A stretch of DNA of 64,000 bases from NCBI GenBank assembly GCA_963605405.1, contig CAVCUP010000003.1, positions 124,001-188,000 of the forward strand, given 5' to 3'. The position numbers and the translations under genes are program-made. Source of the DNA: Paratractidigestivibacter sp963605405 (lineage in GTDB: Bacteria; Actinomycetota; Coriobacteriia; Coriobacteriales; Atopobiaceae). Shown here piece after piece: positions 25,719-33,692 of the stretch (its first letter is position 1; each line of letters opens with the position of its first letter). A model generated the notes under the pieces. The model was not told where the DNA came from. It ran no database searches and was given only the letters and a program-made list of their open reading frames with translations.

Positions 25719-26198
25719 ATGGCGGCGGAAACGGCGACTCCGGCGGCTTCGGCGCAGGGAGAAGAGCGCATTACCGAGGAGCTGCTCGAGCGGCTGCTCG
25801 CGTCGGCCACGCCGGAGGCGTATCTCTCGGCGCCGGACGCGACGGTCGAGCGCGCCTTGCCGGATTACCTGCACGAGCTGCTCGATGCGCATAGGCTGAA
25901 GCGGGCCGACGTGGTGCGCGCGAGCGGGATCAACGCCACGGTGGTCTACGACATCTTCTCGGGAAAGAGCCGTCCGGGACGCGACCATGCGATCATGCTC
26001 GCGTTCGGCCTGGGCTGCGACCTGCGCGAATGCCAGCGGCTTTTGCGCCTTGCCGGCGTTTCCGAACTGTGGTGCAAGGTTCGGCGCGACGCGGTGCTCA
26101 TCTGGTGCGTGGAGAGGGGCCTCACGCGCGAGGAGGCCGACGACGAGCTGTACCGCCTCGGCGAGAAGACCCTGCTGGGCACGGGCCCGCTGCGCTAA
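25719..26198 (+). CDS. XRE-like helix-turn-helix regulator paired with a kinase
   Basis: The 159-residue protein has a helix-turn-helix in its middle (RADVVRASGINATVVYDIFSGKSRPGRDHAIML), followed by a helical C-terminal part with CQRLLRLAGVSELWCKVRRDAVLIWCVERGLTREEADDEL. Close relatives in clostridia and other Gram-positives commonly lie just upstream of a Ser/Thr kinase gene, as here. It is a candidate for binding the palindromes at 26238-31531, which is inference. GAAGGG precedes the ATG. Confidence 0.8.
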   Translation: MAAETATPAASAQGEERITEELLERLLASATPEAYLSAPDATVERALPDYLHELLDAHRLKRADVVRASGINATVVYDIFSGKSRPGRDHAIMLAFGLGCDLRECQRLLRLAGVSELWCKVRRDAVLIWCVERGLTREEADDELYRLGEKTLLGTGPLR

Positions 26199-26237
26199 GG
26201 GATCGTCGCAGTACCTCGATGCAGAAGCCTCTTGCCG

Positions 26238-26255
26238 ATTCAGTTGGCAACTAAA
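26238..26255 (+). promoter_or_regulatory. Family C palindrome upstream of the kinase gene
   Basis: ATTCAGTTGGCAACTAAA contains the dyad AGTTGGCAACT. It lies 108 bp before the chosen kinase start and matches the sites at 28152, 28881 and 31479-31531. Confidence 0.55.
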
Positions 26256-26348
26256 GAACCGTGCTGTCGCGGGGCATAAACTATTAGTTTGGCGTTGAGG
26301 GCTCCTGCGGGTGGGAGTTCCGAACGTGCCGACGAAGATAGGAGCGGT

Positions 26349-28037
26349 TTGAACGACGAGCAGGTCATGCATGCCATGAGCCTTGATGACGTGTATCACG
26401 TCGATCGAGTGCTCGCGCAGGGCGCTGGCGGCGTGACCGAGCTTGTGTCCATCGAGGGCGCCGGTCCCTTTGTTCGCAAGAAGCTGCCCGTGGAGATTGC
26501 CAACCAGGGCGTTTGGTCGGCGATAGGTGCGCTCGATTGCAGGCGCCTGCCCAAGGTGGAGGCCACGTACTCCTTGCCGGACCAATTCGTTGTCGTGTAT
26601 GACTATGTGCCCGGCCAGACGCTCGAGGAGCTGGTCACGGCGCACGGGCATCTTGGCCCCGCCGAGGCGGCGTCCCTCGCCGGCGACATTTGCGAGGCCG
26701 CGTCGGCGCTGCATTCATGCGGAATCATCCATCGTGACCTGAGCCCGCGCAACGTGATCGTGGCGGCCGACGGCGCGCATCTCGTCGACCTCGGCATCGC
26801 GCGGATGCGCGTGGAGGGCGCGACGAGGGATACGACTTCGCTGGGTACGCACGGGTTTGCCTCGCCTGAGCAGTACGGGTTTGCTCAGACGGATGCCCGC
26901 AGCGACGTGTACGCCATCGGCAAGCTGCTCGGGTACATGCTCACGGGCCTGCAGCCGGACGGCGAGGAATACGAGGCGCGGCTCGCGGACGCCGCGATGG
27001 TCGACGCCGGTTTGGCGAGCGTGGTTCGACGGGCATGCGCGTTCGAGCCGAGCGCGCGTTACCAGACGGCCGAGCAAATGGCCGCGGCGCTCGGTGAGGC
27101 TGCCGGCGTATCTGTGGGAAGAAGGGCCGCGAGCCACGGTGCCGACATCGGCGCGGGCACATCTGCCGCGAGCGCCGAGGCCGCTCCCAGCGGCAAGAAG
27201 CCCAAGGTCAACGTGGCGAACGTGCTCGTTGCGGTCGGAATCGCGGCGCTTCTTGCCGCCGTCGTGTTGGCGGTCCGGCTGGCGTTGGGCGCGGGGTCGG
27301 GGTCGTCAGGCGCTGCGGACGTCGGTGCCTCGAGCATATCTTCCGATTCCGACGCTTCGGCAAGCTCGACGCCCACGGCAAGCTCGGCGCCCACGGCAAG
27401 CTCGACGAATTCCTCCTCGAACGTGGCCCCGGCCCCGGACGGGGACGGCGAAGAGTCGCCGCTCGAGATTGTGGAGTCCGGCTGGTCTGCGGGCTCGTAC
27501 GGCTACATCAACTTTGCCCTCGGGGTGAGGAACTCGAGCGAGAACACGGCCTATGAGCTGGTCGGCATTAAGGTCGTCGGTTACAACGAGGAGGGTAAGG
27601 TTCTCTTTAGCGAGGACCAAGGAATCATGGCGTGCCTGCCCGGGCAGACGACATATTACGCGAGCCAGGCGGGCGGCGGTACTGCGCCCTCTCGCGTTGA
27701 GTTTACGCTGCAGAAGAGCTCGGCCACGTTGTCGCGGCGAATGACGGACGAGCTCGAGATGACGGTGACCGACCTTTCGATCTCCGAGCAGATTGGCTTA
27801 ACGAATTTCGTGTGCACGTATTCCGTGAGGGGTTCCGACGAGGCGCTCGCGAGCGTTTCTTCGTACATGAACATGACGGCGGCCATCGTCGTGCTGCGCG
27901 ACGATGCCGGCAACATCGTCTATGGAACCAATGCTTTTGCGTCCAGCCTCGAGCTCGGTGAGCGCCAGACCATTCAAGTCGCCGCGACCGACCTGCCGCC
28001 CTACGCCACCGCTGAGGCTTACGTCATGCCGTGGTAG
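26349..28037 (+). CDS. Transmembrane serine/threonine protein kinase
   Basis: The 562-residue protein has an N-terminal kinase domain (about residues 14-250): a glycine-rich loop at QGAGGV, candidate ATP-binding Lys44/Lys45, HRD catalytic loop with D130 (HRDLSPRNVIV), metal-binding D147 in DLG, and GTHGFASPEQYG as activation segment. One membrane segment follows (about 288-316), then a Ser/Thr/Ala-rich linker and an external domain of about 185 residues with no family I recognise. No PASTA repeats are present, so it is unlike PknB. The TTG at 26349 has AGGAG 4-5 nt upstream; an ATG at 26367 is an alternative. It probably senses an envelope signal and works with the preceding regulator. Confidence 0.88.
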   Translation: MNDEQVMHAMSLDDVYHVDRVLAQGAGGVTELVSIEGAGPFVRKKLPVEIANQGVWSAIGALDCRRLPKVEATYSLPDQFVVVYDYVPGQTLEELVTAHGHLGPAEAASLAGDICEAASALHSCGIIHRDLSPRNVIVAADGAHLVDLGIARMRVEGATRDTTSLGTHGFASPEQYGFAQTDARSDVYAIGKLLGYMLTGLQPDGEEYEARLADAAMVDAGLASVVRRACAFEPSARYQTAEQMAAALGEAAGVSVGRRAASHGADIGAGTSAASAEAAPSGKKPKVNVANVLVAVGIAALLAAVVLAVRLALGAGSGSSGAADVGASSISSDSDASASSTPTASSAPTASSTNSSSNVAPAPDGDGEESPLEIVESGWSAGSYGYINFALGVRNSSENTAYELVGIKVVGYNEEGKVLFSEDQGIMACLPGQTTYYASQAGGGTAPSRVEFTLQKSSATLSRRMTDELEMTVTDLSISEQIGLTNFVCTYSVRGSDEALASVSSYMNMTAAIVVLRDDAGNIVYGTNAFASSLELGERQTIQVAATDLPPYATAEAYVMPW

Positions 28038-28076
28038 GGCTTGCCCCTTGATTGCCCCTTGATTGGTCCGCTGGCT

Positions 28077-28116
28077 CACAGTGGGGCATAAAACGACTGT
28101 TTTGTGCCCCGCTGTG
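28077..28116 (+). terminator. Long hairpin after the kinase gene
   Basis: Two 18-nt arms (28077-28094 and 28099-28116) pair fully with two G-U pairs and a 4-nt loop. No T-run follows. It ends the kinase transcript or protects its 3' end. Confidence 0.6.
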
Positions 28117-28151
28117 AAACGGCGCCTCGACATTGCCCGCGCCGCTCGCCA

Positions 28152-28171
28152 AATTCAGTTGTCAGCTGATG
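28152..28171 (+). promoter_or_regulatory. Family C palindrome upstream of the four-segment membrane protein
   Basis: AATTCAGTTGTCAGCTGATG; CAG starts 80 bp before the ATG at 28236. Confidence 0.6.
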
Positions 28172-28235
28172 CGACCTGCCCTTCCAAGCTCTTTACTTTC
28201 AGGAGTCGTATTGGCTCTGAAGCAAGGAGAGCAAC

Positions 28236-28823
28236 ATGGAAGAGCTGTCCAACGTCGCCGTTGCTGGCGGCAAGAAAAACCTCGATTCAATTCCTCCCAT
28301 CCTGGCTATTGTCGCGGCGATCTTGCTCTGTATGAGCTTTTTCTTGCCGTTTACCACGGCAAAGGAAGATTCAATTGTGGGAAACGCGTTCGCGCAAAGC
28401 CAAGAGATCAAAGAGGGGTCCGGTGTAACCGTGGGCGAATTGGCAAATCCATCCCTCGTTACCTGGGCACGCGTCTATAAGGCGTATTGCGAGAGTCTCG
28501 ATGGCACAGTTACGAACACATTGAGCGATTACTCGATTATGTTTTGGATGATTGTGATTGCGGGCTCGGCCGCGGTCCTCTCGCTGCTGTTCGCGCTTCT
28601 CCGTAAGGCAAGCCCGACGACACTGTTCGCCCTGGCTTGCCTGGGGCTGGTTTCCTTCATCTGCCACTACTTCGAGGAGTATGGTCCGGTGTCGAGCGGC
28701 GCGGCGAGCGCCTGGTCATTTGGGCGAGTGGTTACGCTTGGCTCCGCCGCCGTTCTTGCCGCAGCCGGAATTTGGTTCTTTATCGTGAAGCACGGCAAGA
28801 AGAAGGCGGCAAAGGCAGCTTAG
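28236..28823 (+). CDS. Unassigned four-segment membrane protein
   Basis: The 195-residue protein has hydrophobic segments at about residues 22-42, 105-122, 128-145 and 163-185, with an external loop of about 60 residues after the first and a Lys-rich C-terminus (KHGKKKAAKAA). I recognise no family. AAGGAGAGC precedes the ATG. Codon use is less GC-biased than in housekeeping genes here. It is preceded by the family C palindrome and lies between the kinase and the lipoprotein gene, so it probably belongs to the same envelope-related regulon. Confidence 0.75.
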   Translation: MEELSNVAVAGGKKNLDSIPPILAIVAAILLCMSFFLPFTTAKEDSIVGNAFAQSQEIKEGSGVTVGELANPSLVTWARVYKAYCESLDGTVTNTLSDYSIMFWMIVIAGSAAVLSLLFALLRKASPTTLFALACLGLVSFICHYFEEYGPVSSGAASAWSFGRVVTLGSAAVLAAAGIWFFIVKHGKKKAAKAA

Positions 28824-28880
28824 GCTTCCGCGTGGTTTTTGTTGCCCGTGCCGATCGCTTTGCTTGCGGAAATGGGGCCG

Positions 28881-28903
28881 GAATTCAGCTGTCAACTGAT
28901 GAA
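28881..28903 (+). promoter_or_regulatory. Family C palindrome upstream of the lipoprotein gene
   Basis: GAATTCAGCTGTCAACTGATGAA-type site; CAG starts 83 bp before the ATG at 28969. Confidence 0.6.
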
Positions 28904-28968
28904 TTGCTTTCTGTTGGTTTTCAGAATGGACATGCGAGCAAATAACGCACAACTGATTGGAGTTCAAG

Positions 28969-29448
28969 ATGAAGAAAACGGCAGCTATCGTTCTTTCTAT
29001 GGCGCTCGCGCTTACCTTGGGGGCCTGTGGGTCCTCGTCATCGAAGAAGAGCGAATCGGACTCTTCGTCGGCAACGCAGGGGCAGACGACCAAGTCCGAA
29101 AGTACGTCTTCCGAGTCAAAGGAGGAGAAGTCGTCTGTCGATAGCTCGAAGACGGAATCTTCGTCTGCCGAGAGCGCCGGCGACTCGACCGAGGTCACCC
29201 CGAGCTTCAAGCAAACTATGGACGGCTACGAGAAGTTTATGGACGAGTACGTCGAGTTCATGAAGAAGTATCAGGACTCCGACAACACCGCTTCGATGCT
29301 TGCCGACTACGGAAAGATGATGGCGAGCTATGCGGAGTGGACTGCGAAGTTTGACGACATCGATAGCGACTCTCTTTCTGATGCGGACGCCGCGTATTAC
29401 CTTGAGGTCCAGAGCCGTGTCCTTCAGAAGCTCGCCGAGGTTCAGTAG
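28969..29448 (+). CDS. Lipoprotein with DUF6591-like C-terminal domain
   Basis: The 159-residue protein has a signal peptide and lipobox LGAC (Cys20), then about 60 residues of Ser/Lys/Glu-rich linker. The C-terminal helical domain of about 80 residues carries MDGYEKFMDEYVEFMKKY and MLADYGKMMASYAEWTAKFD. The same domain ends the protein at 31598, with about half of positions identical. The name DUF6591 is from memory of the pattern. The ATG at 28969 has GGAG six bases upstream. It is probably surface exposed, anchored to the outer face of the membrane. Confidence 0.8.
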   Translation: MKKTAAIVLSMALALTLGACGSSSSKKSESDSSSATQGQTTKSESTSSESKEEKSSVDSSKTESSSAESAGDSTEVTPSFKQTMDGYEKFMDEYVEFMKKYQDSDNTASMLADYGKMMASYAEWTAKFDDIDSDSLSDADAAYYLEVQSRVLQKLAEVQ

Positions 29449-29499
29449 GGCGGCGCATTGTCGGGCTAAGCGTGTAGCCAAGTTGGGCGTGTAGCCAAG

Positions 29500-29543
29500 G
29501 GCTCGCCAGCTGATTATGTAGTCAGCTGGCGAGCCGCTTTTTT
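29500..29543 (+). terminator. Rho-independent terminator of the lipoprotein gene
   Basis: A perfect 14-bp stem (29500-29513 with 29522-29535) is followed by GC and TTTTTT. The stem contains CAGCTGA, reminiscent of the family C palindrome, but its T-run and position mark it as a terminator. Confidence 0.9.
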
Positions 29544-29607
29544 GAAATGCCTTGGATTAACTGGGGTATAGGCTCACGGCGTTCTGCTCGGTAGGAAGGC
29601 TGATCGT

Positions 29608-30783
29608 CTAGAGCCCGAGCACCTGCTTCTTCTTGGCGTCGAACTCCTCTTGGGTGAGGACCCCCATATCAACGAGCTCCTTGAGCTTCTTTAGAGTCTC
29701 GAGCTGCTCGTCCAGTGATTGTGCCTGAGTCGTCGAGCTGGCTGCGGGCGCTGTTTGGGCGATACCGGCGGCCGCGACCTGCGATGCGTTCTGCGGGTTC
29801 AGGCCACCGGCAAAACCGAGCCCGAAGAGCATGTTTCCGCCTTCGCCTAGGCCATTGTCGCGAACGCCCTCGGCAATCATCTGCTGCGCCGCCATATTGC
29901 CGGCCTCCGCGGATACCCCCTCGTAAGCCCTGACGTTCATCTTCTTTTCGGAGAAGGCCCGCACCAGCTCGCGAGAGTCCTCGGAGAACTCGATGTTTTC
30001 GACGGCGATTCCGCAGAGCTCGATGCCAAAGCGCTCGGGCCACGTGCCGGCGTTCGCCGACTCCGAGGCAATGGACGCGGCGATGGCATCGGCTTGCGAG
30101 GGGAGCTGAGAAATCCGGTACTCCGCCGAAAGCGAGTTCAGCGCCACGATAAAGGAATGGAGAAATTCGGCAACGAGCTGCTTGCGCGTCTCGAGGCTGT
30201 CAAAGGAGTAGGACCCGACGTTCGGGGGCAAGTAATTTCGTACGAACTTGACCGCGTCGACAACTTTGATGCTGAACAGGCCGTAGGAATAGATCTCCAG
30301 GTCGGTACCGTAGAACGAATCATTGTAAGCAAGAGGCCCGTGCGTTCCGAATTTAATGCCGCGCAGCTCGCGAAGGTTGACGAACGAGACGCGCTTGTCG
30401 TCGGGGCTCATGCCGGAGAAGCCGATGCGCTGCGCCGTTTGGCTAAAGATAGTCCTCATGATGCCGGCGTCTTCGCGGCTCTGCTTATCAAAGACGCTAA
30501 GCTGGCCGTTTCGATATTCGTATCCCCCGGATTCGGTGATGACCTCCTCAATGCCGGATTGGCTGAACACGAAGGCGGCCGTGTTTTCAGGCACATAAAT
30601 TATCGAGCCGTTAGACAGGATGTTGGCCTGTCCATGGTTATATCCGTAGCCGTCCTGGGTTGCCTTGCGGATGCCCGGAGCGACGACGGTTCTCTCGTCG
30701 AACTTGCCGGCGGTGACGATGTCCTTCCATTGGTCGGCAAGTGTGCCGGAAAACGAGTCGAACGCAGCGTCGATGATGCCCAT
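29608..30783 (-). CDS. SPFH-domain protein with C-terminal SHOCT domain (YdjI/virion-core-like)
   Basis: The 391-residue protein starts with MGIIDAAFDSFSGTLADQWKD and has an SPFH-like core (residues 40-270), including IYVPENTAAFVFSQSGIEEV, an internal GLFSIKVVDAVKFVRNY, and the helical EFSEDSRELVRAFSEKK segment. A Gly/Ala-rich linker then leads to a SHOCT domain (KLKELVDMGVLTQEEFDAKKKQVL). B. subtilis YdjI, made with a PspA paralogue, has this type of SPFH core. These proteins are thought to organise membrane microdomains under envelope stress. The partner gene is 9 bp upstream. No PspA homologue is in the window. Confidence 0.85.
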   Translation of the reverse strand: MGIIDAAFDSFSGTLADQWKDIVTAGKFDERTVVAPGIRKATQDGYGYNHGQANILSNGSIIYVPENTAAFVFSQSGIEEVITESGGYEYRNGQLSVFDKQSREDAGIMRTIFSQTAQRIGFSGMSPDDKRVSFVNLRELRGIKFGTHGPLAYNDSFYGTDLEIYSYGLFSIKVVDAVKFVRNYLPPNVGSYSFDSLETRKQLVAEFLHSFIVALNSLSAEYRISQLPSQADAIAASIASESANAGTWPERFGIELCGIAVENIEFSEDSRELVRAFSEKKMNVRAYEGVSAEAGNMAAQQMIAEGVRDNGLGEGGNMLFGLGFAGGLNPQNASQVAAAGIAQTAPAASSTTQAQSLDEQLETLKKLKELVDMGVLTQEEFDAKKKQVLGL

Positions 30784-30792
30784 GATGAGCTC

Positions 30793-31413
30793 CTAGAGAG
30801 ATTGCTTGGTTCCACAGTAATCGCAGGTCAGGATCGCGCCCTTATTGCCCGAGAGGGGCGCGCGGCAACCCATGCAGCGCACGGTGGCCTTCGTCTTTAC
30901 GGCCTTCTTGACGGGCTTGCTTGCCTTGGAGGTTGTTGAGGTATAGCTCGCGGCCTCGCCCACAAAAGCCGAGGTGAGGATCTTGAACCCGTCGATGAGG
31001 CCGGTCATGTCGCTGGGAAGAGGCGACTCATCGGTGTCGATGCCCTCCATTTCCCCGACCACGGCGCACTTAATCGCGTCGGCCCAGCGTTTGGCTTCTC
31101 GCTTCGGGTTGTCGGGGAAGCTCAAGGTGATGGCTTCCTGTTCAAAAACGACCTGCAGGACGTGCTCGTCTCTCTTCTTGCCAAGAAACGCCTGCGGCAC
31201 GCCTTCGGGGCAGGCAATCGAGTCGAGCGGGCATCGCTTGAGAAGGCGCTGCGAGGTGAAGAGCCCGGTTGAGATTACGTTCACCAGAATCAGGTTTTGG
31301 TTCGTGAGGACGATCTCGTTGAGGACGTCCCGGTCCTTGCCGGAGTGGAGAACGACGGCCTCGCTTTGCATAATGACGACCTCGCCGGGGCTGAGGTTGT
31401 AGTCCTCATCCAT
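30793..31413 (-). CDS. PH/GRAM-like protein with C-terminal zinc ribbon
   Basis: The 206-residue protein begins with about 115 residues of strand-rich sequence resembling bacterial PH/GRAM-like domains (SGKDRDVLNEIVLTNQNLILVN; RWADAIKCAV). A Ser/Lys linker leads to a zinc ribbon, C-x2-C (CMGC) and C-x2-C (CDYC), near the C-terminus. The zinc ribbon beside an SPFH gene recalls B. subtilis YdjG-YdjI. AGGAGG precedes the ATG and only 9 bp separate it from the SPFH gene, so the pair is one operon. It is led by the family C palindrome 81 bp upstream. Confidence 0.75.
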   Translation of the reverse strand: MDEDYNLSPGEVVIMQSEAVVLHSGKDRDVLNEIVLTNQNLILVNVISTGLFTSQRLLKRCPLDSIACPEGVPQAFLGKKRDEHVLQVVFEQEAITLSFPDNPKREAKRWADAIKCAVVGEMEGIDTDESPLPSDMTGLIDGFKILTSAFVGEAASYTSTTSKASKPVKKAVKTKATVRCMGCRAPLSGNKGAILTCDYCGTKQSL

Positions 31414-31478
31414 GGTTGCCTCCTGACGACGGGAAATAAAGCGCTGCTAAACCATGCTAGACGCCGACAAATTTGTTT

Positions 31479-31531
31479 CATCAGTTGCCAGCTGAATCCG
31501 TAGGCGGAATTCAGCTGGCAACTGATGAAAC
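31479..31531. promoter_or_regulatory. Double family C palindrome between divergent transcription units
   Basis: Two full sites lie back to back. The left one, reading minus, ends with CAG 81 bp before the ATG at 31413. The right one, reading plus, has CAG 86 bp before the ATG at 31598. The two together form one near-perfect palindrome of about 26 nt per half around GTAGG-type spacer bases, with a single-base bulge. This fits shared control of both units. Confidence 0.7.
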
Positions 31532-31597
31532 GGAATGGCCGCCTACTCAGACTTAGAAGCGCTTCAGTTTTCTTTGGAATCGAGGAAAGGAAACCTC

Positions 31598-32725
31598 ATG
31601 GACTGGGAAGTCGCAGGGCAAGACAACTCCGACGCCGCCGGCTCGGCTTCGCCGAAGCCGCCTAAGCGCAAGGGCAAGAAGTTGAAGAAATGGGTCGTCG
31701 TCATAGCGGTCATCGCCGCGGTCGTCGTGTATTCCAACATTAAGAGCTGCATCAATAACCAGCCGAAGAACCTCTCGTGGCCCACGACTGGCCTGGCGAC
31801 GATGCTCCCCGACCCGCCGACGAATAAGGGCGAGGTGAATACCGACTCCGACCGCAGCTTCAGCGCGGATGTCGAGAAGTGCAGCGAAGACCAGTACAAG
31901 GCCTATGTGGAAAGCTGCAAGGAGAAGGGCTTTACCGTCGAAGCCGATAGCAGTACGTCCTCGTACAAGGCTTACAACAGCGACGGCTATAAACTGAGGC
32001 TTTCCTACTACTCTTCCAGCGAGAGCCTCTCGGTTTCTCTTGACGCGGCGGCAGAGATGGGGACGCTGACGTGGCCGACGGCCGGCGCCGGCTCCCTGGC
32101 TCCCGCCCCGGCGTCGAAGAAGGGCAAGATTAGCAGCGATAGCTCGACGTATTTCGTGGCACTCGTTGGAGATACGGACAACGCCGCTTATAGCGCGTAC
32201 GCCGACTCCTGCATTTCCGCGGGGTTCAACGTCGATTACAGCAAGGATGACACGTTGTTCTACGCCTACAATGCGAACGGCGACTACATTACCGTGAGCT
32301 ACGAGGGCTTCAGCACGATGGAGGTAACCGTCGATGTGGCTGACGTTAGCGCCTCCGCCGAGACGACGAGCTCTGATTCGAGCGCATCGGCAAAGGTCGA
32401 GGCAGAGACGAAGACCGAAGAGGCCCCCGCAGCAACTTCGGATTCCGCGTCGAGCGAGTCTTCCTCCGCGAGCGCCGGCGACTTCCGCCAGTTCGTCGAC
32501 GACTACGAGTCCTTCATGAACAGCTACTGCGACTTCATGGAGAAGTACAAAAGCTCCTCGAACACCGCGAGCATGATGGTCGACTACGCCAAGATGGTGA
32601 AGGACTACGCGGAGTGGGCAGAGAAGTTCGACGGCTACGATACGGGCGAGCTGGGTGCCGATGACCTTGCCTACTATACGGCGGCGCAGGCAAGGGTGCT
32701 GGAGCGACTGTCGAAGATTCAGTAA
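31598..32725 (+). CDS. Membrane-anchored protein with two tandem repeats and DUF6591-like C-terminus
   Basis: The 375-residue protein has a short cytoplasmic Lys-rich part, one membrane segment (about residues 33-50), then two tandem external modules of about 92 residues. They begin LSWPTTGLATMLPDPP and LTWPTAGAGSLAPAPA and share the [Q/A]YxAYxxSCxxxGF motif. After an Ala/Ser/Glu linker comes the same C-terminal helical domain as in the lipoprotein at 28969 (NTASMMVDYAKMVKDYAEWAEKFD). I chose the ATG at 31598, after GAGGAAAGG. An earlier in-frame start at 31535 lacks a ribosome site and lies at the palindrome. Function is unknown. Confidence 0.8.
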   Translation: MDWEVAGQDNSDAAGSASPKPPKRKGKKLKKWVVVIAVIAAVVVYSNIKSCINNQPKNLSWPTTGLATMLPDPPTNKGEVNTDSDRSFSADVEKCSEDQYKAYVESCKEKGFTVEADSSTSSYKAYNSDGYKLRLSYYSSSESLSVSLDAAAEMGTLTWPTAGAGSLAPAPASKKGKISSDSSTYFVALVGDTDNAAYSAYADSCISAGFNVDYSKDDTLFYAYNANGDYITVSYEGFSTMEVTVDVADVSASAETTSSDSSASAKVEAETKTEEAPAATSDSASSESSSASAGDFRQFVDDYESFMNSYCDFMEKYKSSSNTASMMVDYAKMVKDYAEWAEKFDGYDTGELGADDLAYYTAAQARVLERLSKIQ

Positions 32726-32760
32726 CGCGTTTTTACTTGCTGCTTAATAACAAACCCGGT

Positions 32761-32807
32761 AAACCGCAGGTGGGCGCACGTTGCCTGCCTGCGGTTTTGT
32801 GTTTTGG
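32761..32807 (+). terminator. Rho-independent terminator
   Basis: AAACCGCAGG pairs with CCTGCGGTTT across a 17-nt loop with extra pairing, followed by TGTGTTTT. Confidence 0.8.
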
Positions 32808-32895
32808 CTTGCTTATCGCCTTCTTAGTTGTTATGGCCCACGACCTTGCGTATAGGATGGGCCGGTGACTGCTTGCGGGGCGCGTGGACCCGAGA

Positions 32896-33011
32896 CGGCG
32901 GCAGTTTTTAGCGGATTCCCCGAGTAAGCCCGTGCCCGGGGCTTGAAGAGCCGCAGGTAAACCCGTCGCTCTGAAATCACCCGCATGGTCCGAGTGGTAA
33001 AACTGCCGCCG
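32896..33011. repeat. Probable divergent family B element
   Basis: Arms CGGCGGCAGTTTT (32896) and TAAAACTGCCGCCG (32998-33011) pair over 13-14 bp. Inside are CCCCGAGTAAGCC and CCGCAGGTAAAC, resembling the inner motifs of copies 1-3 (CGAGTAGCGG; CCGCAGGTAAAC on the minus strand of copy 2). The arm sequence differs, so membership is tentative. Confidence 0.5.
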
Positions 33012-33064
33012 ACGCGGTTTTCGCCGACGGTCGCGCAGCTGAACGGCTCTGGTCGTGGGTCACG

Positions 33065-33277
33065 TGCAAGGTTTTGCGTCAAGTGCAGCGTAACTACCCG
33101 ATCGCTGCAAGGTTTGGCGCCAAGTGCAGCGCGAAAATCGCGGCGAAGGGGATTTTGACCGGCGATTTCGGGGTTTGGGCTCTGATTTGGGGCGTCTGGA
33201 TGGAAAAACACGTCGCACTAGAGGCCAAACTTTGCAAGGGAGCAGCCGTTACGTCGCACTTGGCGCAAAACCTTGCA
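33065..33277. repeat. Family A four-unit element, copy 2
   Basis: Units lie at 33065-33092 (forward), 33106-33132 (forward), 33210-33236 (reverse) and 33251-33277 (reverse). Total 213 bp, the same as copy 1, with unrelated 11-14-nt and 77-nt spacers. It lies in a 968-bp gene-free stretch. Confidence 0.85.
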
Positions 33278-33535
33278 AGGGAGCTTCCGATAATGTCACC
33301 GGTTGTGCAGAATCGCTTCCGGGGCCGAACGTTTGCTACCGTGGTTTGGGGTCGAGCCCGTTTTGCGATTCAGTTGCTAGCGAAAAAAACAAGGCAGGTA
33401 GCTTCTGGTAAAGCGACGGGAAGATAACGTTCCGGTCGCGCTCGGCTAAAAAAGGGGTCCGCGGCCTAACCCGTCTTGCGATAGGCAACATCTGTTGGTT
33501 GTCTCGCCAATTGTTAGCGTTTTGATTCGAAAAGT
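33278..33535. other. Intergenic stretch before the ABC transporter promoter
   Basis: No gene is visible. ATTCAGTTGCTAGC at 33369-33382 resembles half of a family C site. Its right half is degenerate and the next start codon is over 300 bp away, so it may be a relic. Confidence 0.35.
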
Positions 33536-33563
33536 TTGCCGAGCGCTTATCGGCACGTATAAA
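33536..33563 (+). promoter_or_regulatory. Candidate promoter of the amino acid ABC transporter operon
   Basis: TTGCCG (33536-33541), 16 bp, TATAAA (33558-33563), with a leader of about 125 nt before the first start codon. Confidence 0.55.
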
Positions 33564-33692
33564 AATGTGACGTCTGGTGCGCCTTCATGCACACGTAACA
33601 CGTCGAACTTAATCTCAACACGTCATCAGATAAAGTCTGCGCGGTGGGGATAGGCCGCTCACGCGGGCACCGACAAACCTATGGAGGCAATC

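Noticed and set aside
29500..29543. Additional family C operator
   Set aside because: It shares CAGCTGA but forms a perfect stem with a T-run after a gene end, so it is a terminator.
31479..31531. Attachment site or transposon end, from the long palindrome
   Set aside because: No transposase or integrase is nearby, and the single-site version recurs at constant distance from start codons, which fits regulation better.
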